A DNA stretch of 41,744 bases, taken from NCBI GenBank assembly GCA_019414205.1, contig DXML01000015.1:1-41744 (forward strand). The letters are read 5' to 3'. The stretch is from Collinsella sp. GTDB lineage: Bacteria; Actinomycetota; Coriobacteriia; Coriobacteriales; Coriobacteriaceae. Below, one piece after another: positions 7,726 to 17,310 of this stretch. Every line of letters begins with the position of its first letter. Position 1 is the first letter of the stretch. The notes beneath the pieces were generated by a model. That model saw only the letters and a list, made by a program, of their open reading frames with translations. It had not been told where the DNA came from and searched no databases. The position numbers and the translations under genes were made by a program.

Positions 7726-9879
7726 TTACTGAACTTTGCTGGCGAACTCGAGGTATTGCATGCGCTGCAGCTTGTCGATCGTCGAGGCGTAGGGGCTGTC
7801 TTTAGATTCCAAGTCGTAGCGCAGCCCGTCGGCACCGAGATAGCCGGCGACATTGATGGTGGGCACATCTGACCTTGTCGCAAGCAGGGCCTTTTGATAA
7901 TTGGTGAGCGGGGCGCCGATCTTATTAAGGGTAATGGCTGCAATCTCGTTTGCCCCGACGGTGTCGTAGACGTTGAGCTCGGTATTGCCGGCGATCTCAT
8001 AGTTAGCCCAGACGAGATATGTCGACTGATAGATACGGAAAGCGTGGCTTGCCGTATCTTCCTGAGGGTACAGCTCATCGTTGAGAGTCGTTGCGGCGCT
8101 CGGCTGATGGTCGCCAAAAAAGACAAGAACAACCGGTCTGCCGATATTGCGGAGCTCGTTGATAAAGTACTCGAGGTCCCGGTCGGATGCGTTGATGCAG
8201 GTGAGATAGGTGTTGAGCGCGCTGTTGGCACCCTCACTGGCTCCCTTGACCCAATAGTTTGTCAGCTCTTCGGCGGGAACGGTGCCATAGTCGTAGCCGC
8301 CGTGATTTTGCATCGTGACGTCTAAGATGAACTGCGGGGCTTCGTCGGTTCTGAGCAGGTCGAGTATCTTGTCGTAGGTGGCGTAGTCGCATACGCCGGC
8401 ATGGTAATAGGGCGCACCTTCGAAATCGCCGATTGAAAGAAAGTCTCCAAAGCCAAGCTGCTGATAGATTTTATCTCGATGGTAGTTGACGGGGTTTTGC
8501 GGGTGCATAGCGGTAGTGGTATACCCAAGCTCTTTAAGGTCCTTTGCCAGGCTGTTTACGCCATTCATCTGATACAGCTGATAGGGGATTTTGCCTAATC
8601 CGACAAAGGCCGTTGTCGCTCCGGTCAAAAATTCGAATTCGGAGTTCGCCGTTCCGCCACCGGCGACCGAAGCGAGCATGGTGCCGCGAACAAGTGTGTC
8701 GGGAAGCGAGTTGTAGAATGCGGGGCCGGTGTACCCGGCCGCCTGGAGCTGCTCAAAGCACGAAAGGTCGCTAAAACTCTCGTTCATGACGGCAACAATC
8801 GTCGGCTTGATTTCATTGAACTGGGCAACGGCCGCCGCGCGCTGTTCGCTCGAGCCATATGTGCTGTCGTAGACGGTGGCGAGCTCCTGCTCGATGCTCT
8901 GCGCCTCATCGGGCGTATAGTCTTCGGGCTTCTCAATGGGCAACTCGTTGACCATTTCGGTGAACGAAGTGATAAAACCCTGAGACGCATACGTGGTGAT
9001 GGGCTGCCAACGGTCAAATCCAAAATCCAGCGCCTGCTCCAAGTCGATGTTGGAAAAGCCTGAGAGCCCCACAACGGTCACTAGCAGAAAAGCACAGAGG
9101 TTAGCGGCGATAGCGGGGAAGACATGGGTGGGCGTACGGAGCTTTCGCGGTCGGATGAGCGAAAGAAGCCCCAGGGAAATCTCCAGCAGGGCGAGAGAGG
9201 TTACGATTCCGGCGGTAAAGGTAAACTCGTATCCCTCGCTCACTTCCATTGCGGTGCCAAGGGCCAAGATATCGCTTGGCAGGATGGCTTCGCCTTTAAA
9301 CGTTATGACGAAGTGCTCGGCAATGCCAAGGATGCAACAGACGACGGGCACGAGGGCCATGACGCCTCCATGACGCTGCCCCACCAAATAAAGGGAGAGC
9401 AGAACCGTCGCGAGCAGCCCGACGGAAAACCCGAATGAGTTGGCGGGAATGCGATAGAACGTTTCGTTGCAGGCAATTTCGAGTGAAACGAACGAGAGCG
9501 CTGAAACAGCGGCGATGACAAGGATGTCACGGCAAATACAGGCAACCGTTCCCGTCGCAAGGTCGGTTTGGTCGATAAGTCCCGAAACCAAGGGCTCGAC
9601 AAGAAGCATGACGGCGGCAGCACCGAGCGCCGAATAAGAAAGGACCCATAGGGAGCTGCCCTCATTTACGAGCAATTGATTCGTAACCCATGCAGCTACC
9701 ACGCCGAGCGGGATGAGGAGCGTCGCGCACCAAAAGACGCGGGCAATGGGTGGCTTTTCGTTGCGTTTGATTGAAAAATACACGCGCACGACGACGGCGG
9801 CCACGATAAGGACGGCGATGAATATGGGCAGATTGGCCATGTCGCTCGAAGTGATTTCAAGGGGGATATCTTCGGTCAT
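7726..9879 (-). CDS. LTA-synthase-like membrane sulfatase-fold protein
   Basis: A 717-aa polytopic membrane protein related to lipoteichoic acid synthase and other phosphoglycerol/phosphoethanolamine transferases. The N-terminal 300 residues hold about eight hydrophobic segments. The C-terminal half is an extracellular alkaline-phosphatase-superfamily domain. Visible active-site residues are E367 in MNESFSD, the probable catalytic T410 in GGTANSEFEFLTG, and D590-H591 in FFGDHQPSA; these match the metal and nucleophile positions of LtaS. The role may be to move a phospho-alcohol group from a lipid to a cell-surface glycan or lipid; the acceptor cannot be told. The ATG at 9879 has AGAGGAA upstream on the minus strand, and longer frames have no ribosome site. 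It is monocistronic or the head of a short minus-strand unit, as mrp has its own promoter, and is divergent from uvrA. Confidence 0.87.
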   Translation of the reverse strand: MTEDIPLEITSSDMANLPIFIAVLIVAAVVVRVYFSIKRNEKPPIARVFWCATLLIPLGVVAAWVTNQLLVNEGSSLWVLSYSALGAAAVMLLVEPLVSGLIDQTDLATGTVACICRDILVIAAVSALSFVSLEIACNETFYRIPANSFGFSVGLLATVLLSLYLVGQRHGGVMALVPVVCCILGIAEHFVITFKGEAILPSDILALGTAMEVSEGYEFTFTAGIVTSLALLEISLGLLSLIRPRKLRTPTHVFPAIAANLCAFLLVTVVGLSGFSNIDLEQALDFGFDRWQPITTYASQGFITSFTEMVNELPIEKPEDYTPDEAQSIEQELATVYDSTYGSSEQRAAAVAQFNEIKPTIVAVMNESFSDLSCFEQLQAAGYTGPAFYNSLPDTLVRGTMLASVAGGGTANSEFEFLTGATTAFVGLGKIPYQLYQMNGVNSLAKDLKELGYTTTAMHPQNPVNYHRDKIYQQLGFGDFLSIGDFEGAPYYHAGVCDYATYDKILDLLRTDEAPQFILDVTMQNHGGYDYGTVPAEELTNYWVKGASEGANSALNTYLTCINASDRDLEYFINELRNIGRPVVLVFFGDHQPSAATTLNDELYPQEDTASHAFRIYQSTYLVWANYEIAGNTELNVYDTVGANEIAAITLNKIGAPLTNYQKALLATRSDVPTINVAGYLGADGLRYDLESKDSPYASTIDKLQRMQYLEFASKVQ

Positions 9880-9997
9880 GGACGTTCCTCTGGTACAGCA
9901 AATTAAGTTCAGCATTAGATTACTGTAACCTTTCCACGGCATTTCGAGAAACAAAGCGCCCGATACGCAAAGCTAAAGGTCTGCGAATCTTGTATTA

Positions 9998-10011
9998 CGA
10001 ACATCTGTGCG
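9998..10011 (+). promoter_or_regulatory. Probable LexA (SOS) box before uvrA
   Basis: CGAAC-ATCT-GTGCG matches the Gram-positive/actinobacterial SOS consensus CGAAC-RNNY-GTTCG with a single mismatch. It is 62 nt before the uvrA start, a standard LexA target. It lies in the 193-nt divergent region shared with the LTA-synthase-like gene. Confidence 0.6.
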
Positions 10012-10072
10012 CGTCGAGTGCGCTAAACTCATCGGCAGTATGATTCGATGCAATAGGAGGCAAGGAGCTTCC

Positions 10073-12952
10073 ATGTCTGATTCTTCTATCGTTATTCGCG
10101 GCGCTCGTGAGCACAACCTCCGTGATATCGATGTTTCCATTCCGCGTGACCAACTCGTGGTCATTACCGGTCTTTCTGGCTCGGGCAAGAGTTCGCTGGC
10201 ATTCGACACTATCTATGCCGAGGGCCAGCGTCGATACGTCGAGAGCCTTTCGAGTTATGCGCGCCAGTTCTTGGGCCAGATGGACAAACCCGACTTGGAT
10301 TCAATCGACGGCCTTTCGCCGGCTGTCTCAATTGATCAAAAGACGACATCCAAGAACCCGCGCTCGACGGTGGGCACCGTAACCGAGATTTATGACTACC
10401 TGCGACTGCTGTTTGCTCGCGTCGGTACGCCGCACTGCCCCGAGTGCGGTCGGGTTATCGAGCGCCAAACCACCGACCAGGTCGCCGATAAGGTCCTGGC
10501 GGCGGGAGAGGGTCGTCGTGCGTTTGTGCTGGCACCGGTGGTGCGCGGGCGAAAAGGCGAGTACACCAAACTGTTTGAGGACCTTCGCGCCGAGGGCTTT
10601 AGCCGCGTGCGTGTCGACGGCGAGGTTCGCTCGCTTGATGACTCTATCGATTTGGATAAGAAATTCAAACACGATATCGAGGTCGTGGTCGACCGCATCG
10701 TGATTCGCGAGAACTCGCTGGGCCGTATTGCCGAGTCCGTTGAACAGGCGACTGCGCTGGCGCACGGCAATGTGAACGTATACTTGCTGCCCGACCGCGA
10801 CGCTCCCGAGGGGACCGAAGGCGAGTTGCTGGAGTATTCGCTGGCGTTAGCGTGCCCGGAGCATGGGCACTCCATCGATGACCTGCAGCCGCGTGATTTC
10901 TCGTTCAACGCGCCCTATGGCGCGTGCCCCGAGTGCGATGGCCTGGGCTTTAAGAAGACGGTCGATGCCGAGGCCCTAATCGAAGACCCCTCGAAGTCGA
11001 TCGCCGACGGGGTTTTTGGCAGCCTGTTTGGCAACTCTAACTACTATCCGCAGATTTTCGCTGCGGTCTGCAAACACTTTAAGGTGAGCGTCGATACGCC
11101 GTGGGAGGATCTGCCTCTGCGGGTGCGTCGCGCGTTTTTAGACGGCATGGGCGACCAGAAGATTTCGGTCGACTATCAAAAGCTCGATGGGCGCCGTAGC
11201 CAGTGGGACACCAAGTTCTCGGGCGTGCGCAATATCCTGTACGAGCGCTATACCGAGACGACGAATGAGAACACCAAGGCGCGCTTGGAGAAGTACATCC
11301 GCGAGGAGCCGTGCTCGAGTTGCCATGGTGCTCGTCTGCGCCCCGAGATGCTCGCCGTTACCGTAGGCGGTAAGTCCATTTACGAGGTCTGCTGCCTATC
11401 GTGCCGCGAGTCGCTCGAGTTTTTTGAGGGCTTGGAGCTTACCGAGCGCCAACAATTTATCGGCGGGCGCATCGTTAAGGAAATCCTGGAGCGCCTGCGC
11501 TTTCTGGTCGATGTTGGACTCGACTATCTGACCCTCGACCGTGCCTCGGCGACGCTTTCCGGAGGCGAGGCCCAGCGCATTCGCCTGGCAACGCAGATCG
11601 GCGCCGGCCTCATGGGTGTCCTGTACATTTTGGACGAGCCATCGATCGGCCTCCATCAGCGCGATAACGAGCGCCTGATCAAGACGCTTGAGCGCCTACG
11701 CGATATCGGCAATACCGTCATCGTCGTCGAGCATGATGAGGATACGATTCGTGCTGCCGACTATGTGATCGACATGGGCCCCGGTGCGGGCGTGAACGGC
11801 GGACACGTGGTCGCCGCGGGAACGCCTGCCGATATCATGGCGTGCCCCGATTCGATGACGGGTGCCTACCTGACCGGCAAGCGAATGATTCGGGTTCCCG
11901 ATGAACGCCGCAAGCCCGGTCGCGGCTGCCTTAAGATCACGGGCGCCCGCGCCAACAACCTCAAAAACGTTACCGCCAAGATCGAGTTTGGTACGCTTAC
12001 GGTTGTTACCGGCGTGTCGGGATCGGGCAAGAGCTCCCTGGTTACCGACACCATTGCGCCTGCGCTTACGAATGCCATTCACCGTTCGACGCGTCCTGTG
12101 GGCCCGTACAAAAAGCTCGAGGGTATCGAGTGCATCGATAAGGTGATCGACATCGACCAGTCGCCGATTGGCCGCACGCCGCGTTCCAACCCTGCTACGT
12201 ACATTGGCCTGTGGGATGATCTTCGCGCGCTGTTTGCGAGTACGCCGGAGTCGAAGGCGCGTGGCTACTCGCCGGGACGTTTCTCCTTTAACGTGAGCGG
12301 CGGTCGCTGCGAAGCATGCAAGGGCGACGGACAAATTAAGATCGAGATGCACTTCCTTCCCGATATCTATGTCCCCTGTGAGGTCTGCGGCGGCAAACGC
12401 TATAACCGCGAGACGCTTGAGGTCACCTACCGTGGTAAGACCATCTCGGACGTGCTCGACATGAGCGTCACCGAGGCACTGGCCTTCTTTGGGAATATCC
12501 CGCAGATTAAGCGCAAGCTCCAGACGCTGTACGATGTAGGCTTGGGCTACGTGAGCCTGGGCCAGCCCGCTACGACGCTCTCGGGCGGCGAGGCGCAGCG
12601 TGTGAAGCTCGCCAAGGAGCTTCATCGACGCCAGACGGGCAAGACGTTCTATATTTTGGATGAGCCGACGACCGGCCTTCATTTTGAGGACGTCCGCCAG
12701 CTGCTCGATGTGCTGCAGCGCTTGGTCGATGCGGGCAACACGGTGCTGGTGATTGAACACAACCTTGATGTCATCAAGGTTGCCGACCGCCTGATCGATA
12801 TGGGCCCCGAGGGCGGTAACGGCGGCGGAACCGTCGTGGTTTCGGGCACACCGGAGCAGGTTGCGGACTGTCCGCAGAGTTATACGGGCAAGTTTTTGGC
12901 GCCGTTGCTCAGGCGTGACCGGGAGCGTCAGGCTCAACTTGATGCTCAATAA
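10073..12952 (+). CDS. uvrA: Excinuclease ABC subunit A
   Basis: UvrA is the damage-sensing ABC-type ATPase dimer that loads UvrB at DNA lesions. The product is 959 aa, normal length. The first ATPase has Walker A GLSGSGKS (33-40) and signature LSGGEAQRIRLA. The second has GVSGSGKSS, LSGGEAQRVKLA and Walker B YILDEPTTGLH. Zinc-module cysteines occur as CPECGRV, in ACPECDGLGF and in CEACKGDG with CEVCGGKRYN, all intact. The ATG at 10073 has AAGGAG at 10062-10067; the frame is open upstream to 10007 but without a ribosome site. A probable LexA box lies upstream. A hairpin with a weak T tail follows. Confidence 0.97.
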   Translation: MSDSSIVIRGAREHNLRDIDVSIPRDQLVVITGLSGSGKSSLAFDTIYAEGQRRYVESLSSYARQFLGQMDKPDLDSIDGLSPAVSIDQKTTSKNPRSTVGTVTEIYDYLRLLFARVGTPHCPECGRVIERQTTDQVADKVLAAGEGRRAFVLAPVVRGRKGEYTKLFEDLRAEGFSRVRVDGEVRSLDDSIDLDKKFKHDIEVVVDRIVIRENSLGRIAESVEQATALAHGNVNVYLLPDRDAPEGTEGELLEYSLALACPEHGHSIDDLQPRDFSFNAPYGACPECDGLGFKKTVDAEALIEDPSKSIADGVFGSLFGNSNYYPQIFAAVCKHFKVSVDTPWEDLPLRVRRAFLDGMGDQKISVDYQKLDGRRSQWDTKFSGVRNILYERYTETTNENTKARLEKYIREEPCSSCHGARLRPEMLAVTVGGKSIYEVCCLSCRESLEFFEGLELTERQQFIGGRIVKEILERLRFLVDVGLDYLTLDRASATLSGGEAQRIRLATQIGAGLMGVLYILDEPSIGLHQRDNERLIKTLERLRDIGNTVIVVEHDEDTIRAADYVIDMGPGAGVNGGHVVAAGTPADIMACPDSMTGAYLTGKRMIRVPDERRKPGRGCLKITGARANNLKNVTAKIEFGTLTVVTGVSGSGKSSLVTDTIAPALTNAIHRSTRPVGPYKKLEGIECIDKVIDIDQSPIGRTPRSNPATYIGLWDDLRALFASTPESKARGYSPGRFSFNVSGGRCEACKGDGQIKIEMHFLPDIYVPCEVCGGKRYNRETLEVTYRGKTISDVLDMSVTEALAFFGNIPQIKRKLQTLYDVGLGYVSLGQPATTLSGGEAQRVKLAKELHRRQTGKTFYILDEPTTGLHFEDVRQLLDVLQRLVDAGNTVLVIEHNLDVIKVADRLIDMGPEGGNGGGTVVVSGTPEQVADCPQSYTGKFLAPLLRRDRERQAQLDAQ

Positions 12953-12972
12953 ATAGGCGATTCAGTTTATGG

Positions 12973-13003
12973 GCGCCATCGACTCCTTGTGATTCGATGG
13001 CGC
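12973..13003 (+). terminator. Hairpin after uvrA, weak terminator
   Basis: GCGCCATCGA (12973-12982) pairs perfectly with TCGATGGCGC (12994-13003), loop 11 nt. The following TTGCTGTGT is only partly T-rich, so termination may be incomplete or factor-assisted. Confidence 0.55.
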
Positions 13004-13084
13004 TTGCTGTGTCGAAGTGACGTATGCAGCCGAATTGGACATATACTTAATCCTTGCGTCCGAATGCGAGGGAAAGGATATGCC

Positions 13085-13585
13085 ATGGCAAAGGCTGTAA
13101 AGACGCCAAAAACCAATGCGATGCGCGAGCTGGAAAGCGCCGGCATTTCCTATGTTCTACATACGTACGAAGACGATGGTGATGAGTCGGCGGGCCTGGG
13201 GGTCGCGATTTCGGAGCAGCTTGGCGAGGAGCCCGGACAAGGATTTAAGACCTTGGTCTGCGTGACGCCGTCCAACGACCACGTCGTGTGCTGCATCCCT
13301 GTTGCCGACGAGCTCGATCTAAAGTCCGCCGCGCGTGCCGCGGGGGAGAAGTCCTTGGCCATGATGCATGTGAAGGATTTGCTTGCGGCGACTGGCTACG
13401 TTCGCGGCGGCTGCAGTCCGGTCGGTATGAAAAAACGCTACCGGACGCTCATTGATGAGACATGTGTCCTTTGGGATACCATTTTTATTTCGGGAGGCAA
13501 GCGTGGTTATCAGCTTGAGCTTGCACCCGATGATTTAATTGCATTTTGCGGGGCGACGGTCGCCCCGATTACGAGAGAGGACTGA
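13085..13585 (+). CDS. ybaK: Cys-tRNA(Pro)/Cys-tRNA(Cys) deacylase YbaK
   Basis: A 166-aa free-standing editing-domain protein of the YbaK family, which hydrolyses Cys mischarged on tRNA(Pro). The family signature GYVRGGCSPVGMKK and an early conserved Lys in FKTLVCVTP are present, with a final WDTIFISGGKRGYQLELAPDDL strand-helix. The ATG at 13085 follows GGAAAGGA; an in-frame extension to 12989 has no ribosome site. TATACT at 13042-13047 could be its -10 box. murJ begins 3 nt after the stop, so ybaK, murJ and uvrC form one probable operon. Confidence 0.9.
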   Translation: MAKAVKTPKTNAMRELESAGISYVLHTYEDDGDESAGLGVAISEQLGEEPGQGFKTLVCVTPSNDHVVCCIPVADELDLKSAARAAGEKSLAMMHVKDLLAATGYVRGGCSPVGMKKRYRTLIDETCVLWDTIFISGGKRGYQLELAPDDLIAFCGATVAPITRED

Positions 13586-13588
13586 GCG

Positions 13589-15271
13589 ATGCCGCAGGAA
13601 GAATTGAAGTGCGGAGCTCATTTTGCAAAAGAATCTGCGCCTCAGACACCCTCATCCGAAGCTTCTTCGTCGCGAGACGACACTGACGACATGGGCTCGT
13701 CGGACTACTCCACGGTTGGTCGTTCCGCCGGGCTTATGACCATCCTGACCATCGTGTCTCGCGTCACCGGCTTTATCCGCACATGGGCAATGGCGGCCGC
13801 TATCGGCATGTCGCTGCTCTCGTCCTCCTATCAGGTCGCCAACAACCTGCCCAATATGCTCTACGAACTCGTGATGGGCGGCATGCTCGTGACGGCGTTT
13901 TTGCCCGTGTACATGGGCGTGAGGCGTGAGCAGGGTCGCGAGGCCTCGAACGAGTACGTGGGCAACCTGCTCGGTATTCTGCTATTGGTGCTGGGTGGCA
14001 TTTCGTTGCTGGGGACCGTGTTCGCTCCGGGCTTTATTTGGACGCAATCGTTCCTTTCGGGTGACGGCGGCAGCATGGATACCGCTGCGTTCATGTTCCG
14101 TTTCTTCGCCATCCAGATTCTGTTTTATGGTTTGGGCTCGGTGTTCTCGGGCGTTCTCAACGCACACCGCGACTACTTCTGGTCGACGTTTGCCCCGGTC
14201 CTCAACAATGTGATCGTCATTGCGAGCTTTATGGGCTTTGCGCCCGTGTCCGCACAGTTTGGCGAACGCGCCGGCATCATCTTGATTGCGGCCGGTACGA
14301 CCCTCGGTGTCTTTGTTCAGATGGCTTGTCAGATCCCCGCGCTTGGCAAGCACGGCGTGCATCCCCATATCCATATCGACTTTAAGGACCCCGCACTGCG
14401 CCAGACGATTGCGCTCGGTATCCCGACGCTGCTCGCCACGGTGTGCATGTTTGTCTCGACTTCTATCACCAACGCTGCTGCGCTGGTGGTCCAGCCCGAG
14501 ACTGGTCCTTCCGTCATCGCCTATGCGCGCCTGTGGTACACGCTGCCCTACGCGCTGATTGCCGCCTCGCTTTCGACGGCGCTCTATACCGAGCTCTCTC
14601 ACGACGCACAGGAGAAGGATTACGACAGCGTTCGCACGGGCATTTCGCGTGGCGTCGCCCAGATGCTGTTCTTCCTGGTTCCGTTCGCGCTGTACCTGAT
14701 TGTCTTCGCGCGTCCGCTCAACATGATCTACTGCGCTGGCAAGTTCGATGAGTCCGGCGTGGCGCTGGTGTCCGAGTTCCTTGTCTACCTGGCGTTCTCG
14801 CTGCCGCTCTACGGCGTGGTCGTGCTGATGCAGAAGAGCTTCTCTGCCTTGCTCGACATGAAGCCCTATAGCCGCTATTGCCTGTATTCCGCCATCGGCC
14901 AGGCCGGCTCGGTTCTGCTGTTTGGCGTTGTACTGGGCTTCGGTATGCCGGCAATCGCGCTTTCGTATGTCGTCGACTACGTGATCTTGGTCGGTTGCTC
15001 GCTGTGGTGGCTGCGTCGTCGTCTGCGTGGTCTTCAGGTTAAATCTATCCTGCATGGCGGTTTCTTTGGCCTTTTGCTCGGTGGCCTGGGTGCTGCCGCA
15101 GGCGCCGGCGTCATGTGGGCGCTTGAGCACTTTGTCGGGGCACTTGGCGGCTCGATTCTGATTACTCTTGGCTACGTTTGCGTTGCGGGTGTCGTCTCGC
15201 TTGCTGTTACCTTTGGCCTTGCCGTCGTCCTTAAGATGCCCGAGGTCTCGGCGCTGATTCGTCGCAAGTAG
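13589..15271 (+). CDS. murJ: Lipid II flippase MurJ
   Basis: A MOP-superfamily membrane protein that flips lipid II across the cytoplasmic membrane for peptidoglycan synthesis. It is 560 aa. An extra polar, Ser/Asp-rich N-terminal tail of about 48 residues is absent from most short homologues. It is followed by about 14 hydrophobic segments. The family block SYQVANNLPNMLYELVMGG and the conserved Arg of TGFIRTW in the first segment are clear. The ATG at 13589 is 3 nt after the ybaK stop. uvrC starts within a few bases of its stop. An inner Met could shorten the tail, but the upstream ATG has a reasonable GAGAGAGGA ribosome site. Confidence 0.93.
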   Translation: MPQEELKCGAHFAKESAPQTPSSEASSSRDDTDDMGSSDYSTVGRSAGLMTILTIVSRVTGFIRTWAMAAAIGMSLLSSSYQVANNLPNMLYELVMGGMLVTAFLPVYMGVRREQGREASNEYVGNLLGILLLVLGGISLLGTVFAPGFIWTQSFLSGDGGSMDTAAFMFRFFAIQILFYGLGSVFSGVLNAHRDYFWSTFAPVLNNVIVIASFMGFAPVSAQFGERAGIILIAAGTTLGVFVQMACQIPALGKHGVHPHIHIDFKDPALRQTIALGIPTLLATVCMFVSTSITNAAALVVQPETGPSVIAYARLWYTLPYALIAASLSTALYTELSHDAQEKDYDSVRTGISRGVAQMLFFLVPFALYLIVFARPLNMIYCAGKFDESGVALVSEFLVYLAFSLPLYGVVVLMQKSFSALLDMKPYSRYCLYSAIGQAGSVLLFGVVLGFGMPAIALSYVVDYVILVGCSLWWLRRRLRGLQVKSILHGGFFGLLLGGLGAAAGAGVMWALEHFVGALGGSILITLGYVCVAGVVSLAVTFGLAVVLKMPEVSALIRRK

Positions 15272-15277
15272 GTGCGC

Positions 15278-17218
15278 GTGGCCGGTCACGACAACATTCC
15301 AACGCTTGCCGAGCAGGTTTCGCGCGTTCCCACGCAGCCCGGCTGCTACCTTTGGAAAGACGCCAAGGGCGATGTCATCTACGTGGGCAAGGCGAAAAAC
15401 CTGCGCGCCCGTATGCGTCAGTACGTGACGCTGCAGGACGAGCGCCAGAAGATCCCGCTGATGATGCAGCTGGTGGCGAGCTTTGACTATATCGTGGTGG
15501 AGACCGAGCACGAGGCGTTGGTGCTCGAGCGCAATTTGATTGGTCAGTACCATCCGTACTTTAACGTCGACCTCAAGGATGACAAGAGCTACCCCTTTAT
15601 CGCCATTACAAAGGGCGACCTGTATCCCGCTATCAAATACACGCGTGAGCGTCATAAGCCGGGAACGCGCTATTTTGGACCTTATACCGATAGCCGCGCG
15701 GCACGTGAGACGATAGATACGCTGCGCAAGGTTATCCCCATCTGCTCCGCATCCTGTGCGGAGTGGCGTCGTTGTCGCCGTATCGTCGAGTCCCACAAGG
15801 GCGAGGAAGACATCGTCAATATGATTTGCGCGCAAAACGGGCGCCCCTGCTTTGACTACCATGTCGGGCGCGGCCCGGGTGCGTGTGTCGGCGTGATTTC
15901 CCCGGCAGACTATGCCAAGAACGTCAAGCGTGTCGAGCGCTTTTTGTCGGGCCATCGCAAGGATGTCGTCGATGAGCTGACCTCCGAGATGACGGATGCC
16001 GCTGAGGCGCTCGACTTTGAGCGCGCGGCACGCGTCAAACGTCGTTTGGAGGTCATCAGGGGTCTGGACGATCGTCAGCAAGTCGTTTTTCCCTCCAGTG
16101 TCGATATAGATGTCATCGGTTTCTATCGCGAGGAGACCATCTCCGCCGCTTGCGTCTTCGTCGTTCGCGAGGGCCGAACAGTTCGCACCTGCGAGTTCAT
16201 TCTCGACAAGGGTCTTGATGTTGACGAGGAAGAGCTCCAGTCGGGCTTTCTTAAGCGCTATTACGACGAGACGGCTGATATTCCAGCTGAGGTCAACCTT
16301 TCCGTCGAGCTTGAGGATGCGGAAGCGCTGGGGGAGTGGCTTGCGGGCAAGCGTGAGCGTTCCTGCCATCTCCATAGGCCGCAGCGTGGCGAAAAGCACC
16401 GTCTGCTCGATATGGCATCCAAAAATGCGCGCCATGCCCTCATGCGCTACATGATGCGAACGGGGTACGCTGACGACCGCACCAATCAAGCGCTCCTGGA
16501 GCTCGAAAGTGCGTTGGCGCTGCCATCGCCGCCGTTGCGTATCGAGTGCTTCGATATCTCTACACTGCATGGCACCTTTACGGTCGCCTCGATGGTGGTG
16601 TTTACCAACGGGCGCGCCGACAAGAGTCAGTATCGTCGTTTTAAAATTCAGGCCGAATTGGACGAGGCAAACGACTTCGTGTCGATGTCCGAGGTTTTGG
16701 GACGACGTTATGCTCCCGAGCGCATGGCCGACGAGCGCTTTGGCTCGCGCCCCGATTTGCTCGTTGTCGATGGCGGTAAGCCGCAATTGACCGCTGCGAT
16801 CAAGCAACTTGAGGCTCTTGGGCTCGATATACCAGTTTGTGGCTTGGCAAAGGCCGATGAGGAGGTTTTCGTGCCTTGGGACGAGACTCCCGTCGTGCTG
16901 CCGACCGGGTCCGCGTCGCTCTATCTAATTAAACAGGTGCGCGATGAATCGCACCGTTTTGCCATCACGTTCCATCGCGAATTGCGCGATAAAGCCATGA
17001 CGGTTTCGGTACTCGATGACGTTCCAGGCGTGGGACCCACCAGAAAACGTGCCCTTATGCGCCATTTTGGCTCGATGAAGCGTTTGCGCGCGGCGAGCGA
17101 GCAAGAGATCGCGGAAGTTCGAGGCATTCCTGCCGATGTCGCCAAAGCGGTTCACGAGGCGCTCGTTGCATGGAATGCCGAGCGCGCCGAGGCGGCGGCA
17201 AAGCAATCCGAAAACTAA
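15278..17218 (+). CDS. uvrC: Excinuclease ABC subunit C
   Basis: UvrC makes both incisions in nucleotide excision repair. It is about 646 aa. An N-terminal GIY-YIG nuclease (QPGCYLWKDAKGDVIYVGKAKNLRARM) is followed by a Cys-rich segment (about 150-205), a UVR motif (ALDFERAARVKRRL) that binds UvrB, an RNase H-like second nuclease starting near IECFDIS and containing DLLVVDGGKPQL, and C-terminal helix-hairpin-helix repeats. Two GTG starts are possible: 15278 has AAGTAGG at a good distance and is preferred; 15272 directly abuts the murJ stop. In the Cys-rich segment, the third position of the usual four-Cys Fe-S motif is Gly199 between C191 and C203. It is the last gene of the ybaK-murJ-uvrC run. 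Confidence 0.95.
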   Translation: MAGHDNIPTLAEQVSRVPTQPGCYLWKDAKGDVIYVGKAKNLRARMRQYVTLQDERQKIPLMMQLVASFDYIVVETEHEALVLERNLIGQYHPYFNVDLKDDKSYPFIAITKGDLYPAIKYTRERHKPGTRYFGPYTDSRAARETIDTLRKVIPICSASCAEWRRCRRIVESHKGEEDIVNMICAQNGRPCFDYHVGRGPGACVGVISPADYAKNVKRVERFLSGHRKDVVDELTSEMTDAAEALDFERAARVKRRLEVIRGLDDRQQVVFPSSVDIDVIGFYREETISAACVFVVREGRTVRTCEFILDKGLDVDEEELQSGFLKRYYDETADIPAEVNLSVELEDAEALGEWLAGKRERSCHLHRPQRGEKHRLLDMASKNARHALMRYMMRTGYADDRTNQALLELESALALPSPPLRIECFDISTLHGTFTVASMVVFTNGRADKSQYRRFKIQAELDEANDFVSMSEVLGRRYAPERMADERFGSRPDLLVVDGGKPQLTAAIKQLEALGLDIPVCGLAKADEEVFVPWDETPVVLPTGSASLYLIKQVRDESHRFAITFHRELRDKAMTVSVLDDVPGVGPTRKRALMRHFGSMKRLRAASEQEIAEVRGIPADVAKAVHEALVAWNAERAEAAAKQSEN

Positions 17219-17310
17219 ACACGCCTCTAAACAACTGATATACATGATTGCGTGATTTTCAATCATTTATTTCACGGCGATTACCAGCCGATTTCGGGTT
17301 TAATTGACGC

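Noticed and set aside
13982..16807. A 941-aa open frame on the minus strand across murJ and uvrC
   Set aside because: It spans two well-supported plus-strand genes and their junction, with no domain or start signal.
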